DNA of 62,000 nt, taken from positions 8,895,001 through 8,957,000 of the forward strand of contig NC_092569.1 of assembly GCF_037975245.1 (NCBI RefSeq), given 5' to 3'. The stretch's first letter is position 1, and each line of letters starts with the position of its first letter. The notes under the pieces were generated by a model that ran no database searches, was not told the origin of the DNA, and saw only the letters and a list, made by a program, of their open reading frames with translations. This DNA comes from Apostichopus japonicus (lineage: Eukaryota; Echinodermata; Holothuroidea; Aspidochirotida; Stichopodidae). Position numbers and translations under genes: made by a program. This document shows positions 1-25,888 of the stretch, one piece after another.

Positions 1-1763
1 TTGTACTTCAGAGCAACTTTACAACTTCACAAATTAATATTGAGAAAAGCTAGAACTCTGAAAGTTGGTAAGTTGTAAGAACTTTATACAAGTAATTAAA
101 ACAAAATATCTTCATAGCTCTCACATGGTTACGTTGGTAAAAATAAAATGGCATAAAAACCCCTTCCTCATGCTGAATCGCAGCATGACATAGCAACTTT
201 AGATCTTGCAAACATATTACAGGAAAGCATTGTAATCATTTATATTGTTTGGACTAGACGTAATAACCTCGGAGAGAATCCTGAAGCAATAGTTTAGGAG
301 CAATTTATCAATAAACATAGCACATTTTTAGTGAAAAATATTCAAAAATTGAATATTTTGTCATTTTTAAGTTGACCTATCTCTACAAGACACTGCATGC
401 TTGTATAGCCTTTTAGCTCTATTTTCCATTTTATATGGGATAGAGCCTATTGGCGTCTGTAATGGAAAGGTAGTAAAATGTTTAATTGCTGAGAAATCAG
501 ACCTCAAAATTCAAGAAAATGCCAAAATGCCATGATAGCGACAAATTGCGGAATTTCAAAGTGTGATAAATCAGCCATTTTAAAAGCAATGCAACTGAAC
601 TTTTCAAAAGAGGTCTATATGCTTTTTTTATTAACCAAGCATACACTAAATAGGTAATTTTTTAAAAGATGTCGAACTGCAACATTCTAAATCATTTGGT
701 GATTTGATATGGAAAGACCAAATAGCCATAAGATGAATTTACTTTTTAATGATAAATTAGAAGAAAAAGAACCAGACACACATGAAACTTATCATTATCG
801 TGTAACGACAACATCTTTGATTTCTTGCTCTCCCTTAAATATTTAGCAGAGAAGCTGGAAGGCCACATAACTATTTTTTATTTTGGCTTGGGTTAGAAGA
901 AAAAGGTGTAGATTGTTCACCCCACACACCCTGGATCTGCGCCTGGACGTCCCCACCACTTTGCTTTTGTAAGTGGAATCAATTTATGTCATTTTAAAGA
1001 AACGAAATGTTACGGCTTGATGAAAACTTCATCTATGATGTGTTTCAATGCATTCAGTGTTAATGTCATTTGAGGTTATGACGTAACTCTTTCGGACTCC
1101 CGAAAAGAAAACTCAATTTATTCCACTGACGCACCATTTGTTAATAAATGTATAGGCTGTATGGCAGATTAAGTCATAATTCATTTCTTTATGTTGAGAA
1201 AATGAGGTGGAATGTGGCGAAGTTACATTCACGTACTTTTAGGGCAAACTGTAGCAAGGCGATTCCGTGTAATAAAGTGTGGTGTGGACGGTTGAAGTAT
1301 CGCCCAAATGCAGTGACAGTTCCCATATTGTTGTATGTGGATTAGTGACAAAAACAGTGTCCCTTGAAAGTTGTGTTGTTTTCACCTTCATATTCTATAG
1401 GGTACTACAGCCAGAGGTGGTGTTTATCTCTACCCCCCCCCCCTCAATCACACCTCTACCTATAATTCAGCTCCAAAATATTCCTTTATTCCTTTCTCCT
1501 CTCTTTCACAAGGAAGCACAAAAAAGATCTGATTTTCAATGTGATTGGCCTCAACAATTCAATGCAATCACAATACAGACTCAACGTACAGACGTAATGA
1601 TGGCTAAGTTATAGCAACAGACTAGTACACTGAAAGTTCGCTGGGTGTCCATATTCAACCTTAAGTTAAAGTAACTAGTTCAGTACAATAATTGACGCCA
1701 GCAATTTGGAGGCACTGAATAAAAGACGCAATATACAAGAACAGAGTCAATAACTCAAAACTA
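1..1763. other. Non-coding stretch, no gene recognised
   Basis: AT-rich sequence without a convincing exon. The two short overlapping open frames near 1148-1614 have no recognisable motif and no clear splice context. A C-run lies near 1431-1442. Confidence 0.5.
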
Positions 1764-1985
1764 ATGCACTCCGTCAATAACACAAAACGAAGGCACTGCG
1801 TCAATAACGCAAACCGAACACACTGCGTCAATAACGCAAAACGAGCGCATTGCGTCAATAACGCAAAAAGAACGCACTGCTTCAATAACGCAAAAGGAAC
1901 GCATTGCCTCAATAACGCAAATCGAACGCATTGCGTCAATAACGTTAAACGAACGCACTGCGTTAATAGCACAATCTACCGAGTA
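1764..1985. repeat. 27-bp minisatellite, about 8 units
   Basis: A unit built on GCACTGCGTCAATAACGC plus nine more bases repeats about eight times with scattered substitutions. Because 27 is divisible by 3, several frames stay open through the array on both strands and give repetitive peptides. There are no unique spacers between units. Confidence 0.9.
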
Positions 1986-3164
1986 TAGTTCGGTACACAA
2001 TAACTCAGGATACTTTATTTTGATCTATCCTGTGCTAAAGAGAACGCATATTTACCAAAATATTCAGACTTGTTTCTGGAAAATGTTATACAATGAAAAA
2101 ACACTGTACTTAGACTGTGGATACAGTTACGTTAGCTCAGTTCTCGAATAACTGCACCTTTTATGTTAAAACTACAATTCCAGTAAATTCATCACAATGA
2201 TAAATTAATGCCAGATCATTCATTTAATTATATATTATATCATAAATGTATGTTAAAAGGGAATTGAGCCCTGTGAAACTGTTATCTCAACATTAATAAC
2301 TACTGGCCTAGTTGTGTCAGTTACACCACGTGAGCTTTACGCCGAATGACCTAATGTTGAATTAGTACTCGTAATATTAGATAAACATTTACGATAGTCA
2401 CGTCAAATACGTTTATCAATGATTTTACATTTTCAAAGGACTTACCTAAATATGCTGATGCTGATCTTACTGGGAGACACTATCCAGAGACCCTCAGCTA
2501 CCGTTCGTTCTTCAGTTGCTTCTTCAGTTATACATACGTTATACATAGGTGTTAGTAACGGAAATGATTCTGTTGTAACAGCAATAATTTGATTGGTTGT
2601 ACCTTGTGCATAACGCGAGCCTTCAGCTGATAGAAAACTTACAACAGTTCTTGTGATGAGCTATTTAACAGACAGAGCTGCACTATACTGTCAGGACAAT
2701 ATCTATTCTTGGACGTCCGCCATATCTGAGAGAAGTTACAAAACATTTACACAATGCTCCCGAGTTGCTTGCATGAAAAACCACCGGCGGCATAAGTAGG
2801 CAATACAGAGGGATTTACGTTACAATACTTACTTAGTTAGTTTTGAAATATATATGTAATATATTTCAAGGTTAGGATGTATTTCCATTTCAAATCCAAA
2901 AGTAAACAACCGTGATTGCTGTTCCTTTTCATATGATATAAGGGGTTTATTTCACTTGAAAACCCTCCCAGCGCAATGATAAATGTTGGCAATTTATAAA
3001 GTATTACAGACAAAACTATGAAGTGTGAAGTTTAGTATGCCATTCTCTCATTGCATATGCTGTATATTTTTGGCGAAACTTTAGACTTCACGGTTGTGCA
3101 TTATGCATGAAGAAATTGTCTTTTTAAACGTTTAAGACTTCCAAACTGACGGGATGCTAATGTT

Positions 3165-3228
3165 GAAAGGGTGGGATGGGGTGGGGGTGGGATATGACGG
3201 GGGTAAGGGAGTGGGGTGGGGCGGGGTC
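3165..3228 (+). other. G-run cluster, possible G-quadruplex
   Basis: At least six runs of four or five G on the plus strand are separated by one to a few bases. This meets the usual pattern for G-quadruplex folding. No gene start is recognised nearby. Confidence 0.4.
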
Positions 3229-4439
3229 TATCTTTAGACAGTTACTTAATTAACTTTACAACATTAACTTATAACTATGATTTTCTGACTGATATATCTT
3301 CCATCTTTTCTTATTAAATTACAGAAACTTTCTTGTGTCATGCCTTCAATTGACCTTTCACCTTTCATTGTAAAGGTCTTCAACTCATAAGTCCCTAGCA
3401 GATTGCACCTTCCTACCCAACTTGAAGAAATCATCTTGCAAATACGGCCAATCGATCAGAAACATATAATGAATCCATCCAAATTAACCAAATATTTTAA
3501 TACTATCCGACATCTGACATCTTATAACTGAAAAGATTCCAAGTCAATCCAATGCAGCCTGTAAGAGTTAAAGCAAAAAGCTATTGTTCTGCTAATTTGA
3601 GTACTGACCTTAGTTAACATGGTTACTACATATAGCTGCATACAAAATTTGGAGAAAACGGGGCCAGCCGTTTACTCGGAATTTTTTGACGCAATTTGCA
3701 TTCAAACTATATCCTTGACACATGCCCTGTGACCCAGTTACCATTACGGTAACCATAAATTTTGATAGCACTTGACATTTCAGCTATGCCTGCGAACGTT
3801 GCTTGTCAAAATGTTTTCACTTGGAGTTAAAGCACAAAACCCTTTTTACTTAATTAGACCTTTGACATCTGACCTTTAGTTCTTAGAGAAACGAACTCTC
3901 ATCATGGGGCACCTTCCTACCAAGTTTCAAGAAACCGACCCAGCCGTTTAGGTGGAGTCATTGACACAGGACTGCTGATGTAACAGATACGCAAACACAC
4001 AGATGGACAGATTTGACCCCCCCCCCCAGTACGGTGGTCACCCTGTCATAGATGACCCACGAGACATTAGATATTACTATGGAAACCGGTGCTATGGAAA
4101 CAGAGAGCCGCAATAGGTTAAATTTACCAACAAAATACAATATCTTATCCTTCATATGGGAGCGATTAGAATACAATAGACTGATCAACAACATCAGTAT
4201 GTTACCATTACTGTTCGGCATCAAAAGCACGGATAAATAAGATAGATAGCAACCCTCTAGTTTAGGCTAATCAAACTAATTCTCCACCAAATACATGTAA
4301 GCACACCTCGTTCCAATGATCATCACAACGTTCGTAACTAACGTATGGAAATTGCTCAATTTCACTGGAATATGTGAAAGTCCTACCTGGCAGTCCTAAC
4401 TGAAGGTGCTCACAGACATGTTATTTATAGGCTTCATAG

Positions 4440-4573
4440 GAATATTTCCGTGGCAGGCAATTATTCAACATGTTTTTTTGATAACCGTTAGTTGATTTTG
4501 TAAAAGAATATTTCCATGGCAGGCAATTATTCCACATGGTGTTTTTGATAACCGTTAGTTGATTTTGTAAAAG
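4440..4573. repeat. 66-bp tandem duplication
   Basis: A segment beginning AATATTTCCGTGGCAGGCAA occurs at 4441 and again at 4507 with a few substitutions. Both units end in the same GATTTTGTAAAAGA segment. Confidence 0.85.
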
Positions 4574-5462
4574 AGATAAAAATGGTAAGCAGTACCGGTA
4601 CATGAAAAGGACGTAGATGATTACGTGAAGAATGTCAATAATTAATAAGCTTTGTTACAGTTGATGCATAGCTGCCAACAAACTAGCGGCTTTTAACATC
4701 ACAACGCGCGACAGGGTAAATTTTAAAAATATCAAACACCAATGAAACTTTTTAACACCATGTATTGACTATTGACACAAACGTTTATCATTAAGTAAGT
4801 TTTACATCAATATAATATACATAAATAACTCAAAGAAGTACTTAGGCGATATTTTTGTGTAAAAGTAAGTAATAGAAAGTGCATCTTTTTAGCTTGTGCC
4901 ATCATGAAGTTGAGGATTCTGAAATACGTCAGTTTCGTACATGTGTCTGACTAATACAGCAGCAGTGACATCAATTTACCGCTTTAATTAAGTGGTTTTG
5001 TGCTTGATAGGATTACAACAGGTTGGTTGTCCCACTGGAAGATAATATTCTTACAAAAGCAAAATATATATTTTTTTCAAACTGATAAGTTCTTGAAGAA
5101 AACGGAGTGATCGATTTTCTTTCCATTTAAGTCCCAGATATGTTTTGAGAGCTCAGTTTCTTTTGGTAATGTAAGTTGCGGAAATATTTGATATAGTTGG
5201 TGTAGCTTGCCTGAAAGCTTCAACTAACCAGACCGATTGCTAAGACTGTCTCTTGACCAGTAGTGATCTTTGCTTTTTGCATTATATTGCTGACGCGACA
5301 TTCCCCGGATAGGGGGCAGTCGCTTTTTTTTTCTGCAATTGCAAGTTATTTCACTGGTCTCCTGGTTTGCTTTCGATATAATCTTGTTATTGCGGGCTTT
5401 GGCTTTGATAATATGCCGCATATTCCTCATACAGCTATAGCCTATTTTTATTTTGTGCTTGT

Positions 5463-5466
<4 letters not shown>

Positions 5467-5500
<34 letters not shown>
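5467..5500. repeat. (TA)n microsatellite
   Basis: Pure TA dinucleotide run. The tyrosine/isoleucine open frames across it are artefacts. Confidence 0.95.
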
Positions 5501-5503
<3 letters not shown>

Positions 5504-5770
5504 GTTTTCAGTCGCTCCATCTCTTGGGAAACCCTAAAAGCAGTCTAATACATATAAACGCAGCTCAGACCAGTGTAATCTCTGTATGGAAAAAAGGTCT
5601 TCATATTAAGAAGCAGAGCCGACAAAAGCTACAACTCAATCAACAAGAGTAGCGAATTTGTATCCAAATTTCGTCACGGCAATCGTTCAAAAACCACCTG
5701 ACCGCCCACAAAGGAAATAGTCGTCCTTGCAAGATTCAGTTGACTGATGATCGACGCAGTGAAAAGAAGT

Positions 5771-6496
5771 CCATCCATCCATCCATCCATCCATCCATCC
5801 ATCCATCCATCCATCCATCCATCCATCCATCCATCCATCCATCCATCCATCCATCCATCCATCCATCCATCCATCCATCCATCCATCCATCCATCCATCC
5901 ATCCATCCATCCATCCATCCATCCATCCATCCATCCATCCATCCATCCATCCATCCATCCATCCATCCATCCATCCATCCATCCATCCATCCATCCATCC
6001 ATCCATCCATCCATCCATCCAACCATCCATCCATCCATCCATCCATCCATCCATCCATCCATCCATCCATCCATCCATCCATCCATCCATCCATCCATCC
6101 ATCCATCCATCCATCCATCCATCCATCCATCCATCCATCCATCCATCCATCCATCCATCCATCCATCCATCCATCCATCCATCCATCCATCCATCCATCC
6201 ATCCATCCATCCATCCATCCATCCATCCATCCATCCATCCATCCATCCATCCATCCATCCATCCATCCATCCATCCATCCATCCATCCATCCATCCATCC
6301 ATCCATCCATCCATCCATCCATCCATCCATCCATCCATCCATCCATCCATCCATCCATCCATCCATCCATCCATCCATCCATCCATCCATCCATCCATCC
6401 ATCCATCCATCCATCCATCCATCCATCCATCCATCCATCCATCCATCCATCCATCCATCCATCCATCCATCCATCCATCCATCCATCCATCCATCC
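5771..6496. repeat. (ATCC)n tetranucleotide satellite, 726 bp
   Basis: About 180 uninterrupted copies of CCAT with one visible substitution (T to A at about 6022). The tract keeps frames open on both strands, coding repeated IHPS on plus and WMDG on minus; these are not genes. The purity suggests recent expansion. Confidence 0.97.
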
Positions 6497-7353
6497 TTTA
6501 TATATAGATATATGTATGTTTTTTTGAAGAGTTCGCATGATTTGGGAGAATCGATTTAATACACTAAATGACAAGGAAAAGGTTATCTGAGTATTTGTTA
6601 ACAGTTGCAATGTTGATAATTTCCACAAATTATTAAAAAAGTAATAACTACTTGGAAACCATCACAATTGAAACACGCCCAATTAAATTACAGTTTAAAC
6701 TCGCATGATTAATAATAATATATGGTATCACAATGAAAGAGCAAACACAAATGCTACATTATGACCACAACAAACACACATTACATGTCAATTCAACAAT
6801 AGATTTAACAAATTCCATGCAGGAGCCTATCTTACAATTTACTAAGTTGATATGATGTCTTCAAATGTCGAAAATGGGACAAACTGTCGGAAAACTGTTG
6901 ATTTGAACAGTGATACGACAATACCTAGTAATGAGATTTCGGAATCTAAACAGATTCTTGTATTTTCCTTAGTTTGGAGGGTACATTTTCATTTACGAAG
7001 TGTAAATTGTTTTTTAATTTAAATAAAATAAAATTCTCAATTAATTTAATATCAATGGGAAATATTTTGTTGTTGTATTGTAAATAATGGACTAAAACAA
7101 TGATAAAAGAATACGTTACTCTATTGTATTAAAACTGAACATGACAACATCTGAGCCAATTTGAATCTGTTGAAATGTTACCTTCATATGACAAAATATT
7201 AACGAGAACGAAGGATATTATTTCAGACTCGATGTGGGGTTCCGGTTCGTAAATATCTCTAGGAATACTCTATAAGTCTTATTCATTTAATCTGTGGTGA
7301 AGCGTCTGCTTACTCCGTCTAAGGATACAGAAAATTGAAGATATTTGCTATAT
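6497..7353. other. 3' flank of the fibrinogen-related gene
   Basis: AT-rich sequence downstream of the minus-strand stop codon at 7354. It presumably contains the 3' UTR, but I could not place a polyadenylation signal with confidence. Confidence 0.4.
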
Positions 7354-20640
<13,287 letters not shown>

Positions 20641-21073
20641 TGTTCTTATGGCTATAGTTCCTCGGAGCCCTAGTATGTTATTCCAGGTAGACAGCGAATC
20701 TAACGTTCAGTGACGTTAACTGTACCGTTTATGAGAATTTTTTTTCAAGAAGGAAGGTTTAATACATTCACAAGATTAATTAACGTGATGCATTTATCGA
20801 TATCCAAGATTGTTCGGAGAACACTTCACCCGTCGTCCTGGAGATTTCTGTTTCACAAACAAAACGAGCTACCAGACTCATAATTGAGGAGCTCTTCAGT
20901 GTGCTTGTACGTAAGCTGATAAAAAATATATGTCTTTGTCAACATTTTTTGGCAATAAAAGATGATTCGTACATCTACAATTTCAATATATATATATATT
21001 CTACAGAAAACTGTGTGCACTGCAGTGCTGGCAAAACAACTAAATAAATCTCAAAGTAACTATAAAAAAGTTA

Positions 21074-21190
21074 AACCTGGTCGAGATTCTGGCTGTAATC
21101 AGAACCATTGACAAATAAGTAGTGTTTTAATTGCCTCTTAAAAGTAGCAGTTTGGACTTCTTTAAGGCTGCCAGGAAGCTTATTCCACAT
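21074..21190 (-). mobile_element. LINE ORF2 C-terminal remnant
   Basis: The minus strand encodes [20 protein letters not shown] and a short KHYLF tail before a stop, the typical last residues of many LINE reverse-transcriptase proteins. Only about 39 codons survive, joined to CA and TA repeats upstream. Confidence 0.65.
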
Positions 21191-21318
<128 letters not shown>

Positions 21319-22607
21319 GCATAACAGGCTAAAGATAATGTTTGTGGGATTGTGTCTCCATTAAAGATAGGACGATTCCTTCTGAGACTAATCTTAAGCG
21401 TCGAGACAGATACGCAAGGTTAGGACAATATTAACTTATGTACATCATAACATACAAACTATACGGTATACGCAACCAATGTTTTTGGTTTTACAACGAT
21501 TATGGAGCAAAACTCCGCGTATAAGAATAAGCTAGGGAAAAGGTGAAGAAAGTGTTTTCTGTTACGGCAGTAGCTGTCTACTTACTTTATAATTTAATAT
21601 TTTTTAATATTATTATAATCATATCCAGGTCTCGCATAAAACCCCATGGGATTCCGTGGTGATGCGGGGGGGGGGGGTGGGGTGGTTAACAAATCCCTAT
21701 ATGCGCATGCACTGTTACCTTCGATTTATATCTGTACATCTGTAAATGTTTACCTGCATCTCATAAAATTTGATTCGCTGTTGTTTTTATGTAGATAACA
21801 TTGAAACGATATAATTCACATAAATTTTCAGTGACGGGATACAATATTGAAAATAAATCTTTATTTGCACATATAAATTATATTCGTACAAGTATATGTG
21901 GACGCGATAACTTTTAATTATATTTTAATACCTACTTCTTCTATATGACTATTCTTAGAAGAAAATTCTAAGAATAGATATATTTACCTCAAGGTAGATT
22001 TACCATGCTTGTCGTGATAATAATATTAATAATCATAATAATAATAAAAAAATGTAATAATATAGAGATACAGAAAACCTGCCCCGTTTATACCGTATTA
22101 TGATGAGTTTATATATTGCTTGTTGAATCACTTGAATGGCCAATTCAAAGGAACATTTCTGCCTCAATAGATATATCTTACTTAGAGTACAAAGGCTGCA
22201 CACGTGAGTTTGAAACCGATTATCTCTAAACACCACGAAAGACAATTAAAATGAACGACAAAGTGTAGTTTATCGCCAAGTGTGTCTTAAACTGATCATT
22301 GTGCACAAATAATCAATCTTGATAGAAGTAACCACGGCTTCAAAATTAAAGTAAGTAAATGAACAATATTATCGAGTTCGAGGAAGAGGGTGATGTAAGA
22401 GGTGGAGAAGGGGGTGAGGTGGTGCACGAGGGCGAGAAGGGGTGAGGGAGTATCCAGAAAATCAGTAAAATGTATGCTTTATAATAATTGCATTTATAGG
22501 TCTTTCTGATCACATTTTCAAATGGTGACGCCCCACACTCTACCGCATCCCTGCTCCTCGTAGACTGTGTCCAATTGTCAATATAACAATTGACCTATAG
22601 CCTAAAT

Positions 22608-22846
22608 TTATATATATATATATGTATAGGCTATATATAGATATATAGGCTATATATATATAGGCTATATATATAGGCTATATATATAGGCTATATATAT
22701 ATAAGCTATCGATATATATATAGGCTATATATATATAGGCTATATATATATAGGCTATATATATATATATAAGCTATCGATATATATATAGGCTATATAT
22801 ATAGGCTATATATATAGGCTATATATATAGGCTATATATATATATA
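22608..22846. repeat. Compound TATA/AGGCTA repeat
   Basis: TA runs are punctuated at 14-22 bp intervals by AGGCTA, and twice by AAGCTATCGA. AGGCTATATATATAG-type units are partly palindromic, so the tract could form cruciforms or hairpins. Confidence 0.9.
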
Positions 22847-22869
22847 TGTTTTTAGTGAACCATTTTGTA

Positions 22870-23285
22870 GGGTCACAGTGGTGTCCAGGAATTAAACGTC
22901 ATTTCCAGAAAATTCTGCAGTAAATTTGATTGTGTGATGAAACGAGTTTATGTCATCAATGAAGAGTTTTAGATTTGCCTCGCCATGGGTCCATATCATG
23001 GAGATATCGTCAATGAAACGTAACCATGGTGTGGTTTAAAGTTTTGTCGAGATAGAAATTCTTTCTCGAGGTTTTCATTCAAAAAAATTGCACAAGATGT
23101 TGGTACCTATTGCGGTGCCATGAATTTGGAGGTAGTCGGTTTGTTGCCAAATACCAGATTATTGCTGGTCAAGATTAGTTGCATCAATTCAGCCAATTCT
23201 TCCTTCGTGGGGACTTTGCCACGTTTCGGTTTGAATGCTTTTGTGCAGGCCGAAATTCCCTCTTCGTTAGGGTTAATTGTGTATA
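22870..23285 (-). mobile_element. Penelope-like RT fragment, degenerate
   Basis: The minus strand encodes, with frameshifts, NPNEEGISACTKAFKPKRG, ELMQLILTSNNLVFG, HGTAIGT (usual GTAMGT), LEKEFL, and RFIDDISMIWTHGEANLKLF containing the catalytic IDD. The sequence differs clearly from the Penelope fragment at 19.2-20.5 kb, so it represents a different lineage or a much older copy. TA tracts lie on both sides. Confidence 0.82.
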
Positions 23286-23286
23286 A

Positions 23287-23287
<1 letters not shown>

Positions 23288-23360
<73 letters not shown>
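23288..23360. repeat. (TA)n tract
   Basis: TA dinucleotides with one AAAGA interruption near 23323. Confidence 0.95.
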
Positions 23361-23362
<2 letters not shown>

Positions 23363-23394
23363 CGTAGCTAAGTGGTACAAACTTTTCTGGAGTG

Positions 23395-23855
23395 TGTAAT
23401 TTATTCTGAAGCCATGCCTGTCAATGATAACTAAAATCGAAGGAAAAATATTGTATTGATATACAGCTTCTTTTGTGTTCAATACACCATTCAGAATATT
23501 CATTAATGGCGTTGATTAATTATCGCTCAAACTCTTGTGAAGAGACAGCAGTAAAGGTTGATGTAAATGTCATCCAATCAGATATCAACAACGTAATAAA
23601 TGAAATGATATTTTCGGATATACACTTTCAATAAAATCGAAGAAAATCGAAGTTTTTAATAAGGTGTGATTCTCATCTGAACATATTAAAAATTGATTCA
23701 TTGGCAACTGCAACAAAGATACATTTACAAAACCATTCTAAATCTCTCGATAGCCATGCCTGTCCATGGTAACCAAAAATCGAAGGAAAACACATCGCCT
23801 TTAGTAAAGCTTTTTTTGTGTTCAATACACCAGTTAGTATATTCATTAATGGCTG
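23395..23855. repeat. Pair of ~110-bp direct repeats 343 bp apart
   Basis: A segment containing GCCATGCCTGTC and TTTTGTGTTCAATACACCA and ending in ATATTCATTAATGGC occurs near 23410-23510 and again near 23753-23853 with moderate divergence. On the minus strand both have open stretches; I do not recognise the peptide. Confidence 0.7.
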
Positions 23856-23882
23856 TGAGAACTGACTAATTGATTTAATCAC

Positions 23883-24952
23883 AGCTAGGCTTTATGCATT
23901 TGTTCAAGAGGAACTGTGCTTTGATGAGAACAAACACTTATATAGAAGAGCAATATGCTTGGTATCAGTAAATCAGCTTCGAGGTACACGCGAAAAGCGG
24001 ATACGTACTTAAACTGAGGTTAAAAAAGGACGGAAGGTTTACTGTAATAAACAAATGAACAAATCATACATTTTGCTGCTACAGTTGGTTTTGTCCTACA
24101 GGTTCTCGCCAAGGAGTTGTTACCCCTTGTAGATTGATCCAATGCTCCCAAACAATGGCCAGAACTTCCAACATACTCATGTTTCAAACCCTTGTATTGG
24201 TAATGATGGTACAGGTACAGTACCGTAACAATATCGATGGTGCTGACCTTACAAACCAGAATCAAGCCATGTTATCTCTTTGTTGGCGTTTCAAAGTTGT
24301 AGAAAACAATGTTGACGTACAGCCATCTCATTTTGTTCTACTTTGTCATAGTTTTTTTTTATATACCATTCTGCTTTTTTCTAAATCGATATTGGTTCAA
24401 AAAGGTATCCATCAACCATATACACTCTCACGCGAAGTACTGCATGTGTTTTACGTCACGTCACAGGAATAGAAACGTGTAGTGTTTGTGTGTGTGTGTG
24501 ATCATGCATGGGGTGATTAAAAAGCCGGTGTTAAGTGGTATTATCTGATCTGATTAACAGAAAATCAACTGAAATAACATAATGGTAGCCAAACCCTTAC
24601 TCCCAACCTCCAATAAAAAGTCTTGACCATATCCGTTTACAAAATTAAATTTAAACATTTATGAAATTGACACATTTGCGCTTAATGGCATCGTCTGTGT
24701 GAGCGATATGCAATGATCGGATGTGATGTTAAGGAAGCTTCATGGTAAACATCATTAAGTGTTTAAAGGACGTGGACAAAACATGTCGGATCTATACACT
24801 GTATGTTGTAAGTAACTGGAAAGTTTCATATCTCTCATATACAAGGATGATTGTTAAGTGCTGAATTCGCCCCTTAACAGCATCGACGTCCCAGTAAGTC
24901 CCCGTTCCATTCTACTGTTTTATTTTTAATTTGCTTCAATATTAACAGTCAT
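23883..24952. other. No gene recognised
   Basis: Includes open stretches on both strands near 24020-24470 with no motif I can name, and a (TG)n run near 24485. Confidence 0.4.
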
Positions 24953-25208
24953 TTACAATGAAAAGTAAGTTGTGTTTCTGTAAAGATTCAAGCAATACCA
25001 ATAACTGCGATTATCACGGTCAATCAGTATAAATAACGTGTTATCTAACTCTTCTAAACTAGTGTGGTTCAGTAATATTCTTGCCATAGTCAATGGTATT
25101 GGTTGCGATCTCTTGAAAATATTTATTTCATATCTCTGTCCGAAAACCAGGAACCAAGGGATCAGGGCTTCACGGGAAGGGATGTAACCTCCCCATTTTG
25201 ATCCACTT
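24953..25208 (-). CDS. Candidate terminal exon, unassigned
   Basis: A good minus-strand acceptor (TTACTTTTTACAG) is followed by an open frame of 84 codons plus stop. The peptide has ALIPWFLVFGQRYEINIFK, LEELDNTLFILIDRDN and ends NTTYFSL. I do not recognise the family and found no partner exon upstream; a hAT-like insertion starts 110 bp upstream. It could be chance open frame. Confidence 0.25.
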
Positions 25209-25317
25209 CTGTAAAAAGTAAGGATGCTGAAATGCAAAATTGTGTGATCTTTTGCAATTTACAAAGAACAATAACTTTCAAGGAAATCATACTGTGGGGG
25301 GGGGGAGGGAGTGAGGG

Positions 25318-25888
25318 CAGTGGCGTCGCCAGACATTTCAATCTTGGGGGCACAGGGGGGTACAACATTTAATCAGGGGGCACAATGTTTATTTGAATAA
25401 ATGCCATCAATGGAGAGGGGTCTAAGTGGAAGGGGTGTCCTCCTAAGATATTTTTGATTAATTAAGGATCCTTAGATGCAATCTGGTGCTATATTTTGCA
25501 ACTTGAAGTAACTTTATGTTCAAGAATTTTTGGGATTATTCTGTCCGATATTTATGTTTTTAATTGAGGCAGATAAAAAAGTTATACACAAAATAAATTT
25601 AACCCTTTTGCTTTGATAATGTTTTTAAAGAGTGTTGACATTAAAATTCATGCGGGGTAGTAGTGAAGGGGCCTCTGTGACCTTGTTAGTGAGAAAACAA
25701 CTGGTTATTGTGATGGTCGGTGGAAAGAAGTTTTACTGATGAAGATAATACGTTTCGTCCTTTGTAAAAATAGTTTTGTTTGACTATTATTTTAACATTA
25801 CAAATCGCATATAGGGGGCAACTGGGTGTACGATTTGTTTTGGGAGGGCACGTGCCCCCCCCCAGGCCACCCTTTGGCGACGCCACTG
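25318..25888. mobile_element. hAT-like MITE, 571 bp
   Basis: Terminal inverted repeat CAGTGGCGTCGCCA at the left end is matched by its complement TGGCGACGCCACTG at the right end. No transposase frame inside. Internal G-rich (GGGGGCACAGGGGG) and C-rich arms near the ends are also complementary. An exact 8-bp target duplication is not visible (AGTGAGGG left, TGTGGGGT right), so superfamily assignment rests on the TIR type. Confidence 0.75.

Larger units (their letters stand above)
1990..5460. other. Non-coding stretch with minor repeats
   Basis: No exon recognised. It holds a G-run cluster (3165-3228) and a 66-bp tandem duplication (4440-4573), listed separately. Confidence 0.5.

Noticed and set aside
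1764-1985. CRISPR-like array
   Set aside because: Units follow one another directly with no unique spacers, and the window is clearly animal DNA.
5674-6628. Long open frames of repeated WMDG or IHPS peptides
   Set aside because: They are produced by the (ATCC)n tract in several frames on both strands at once, so they are not genes.
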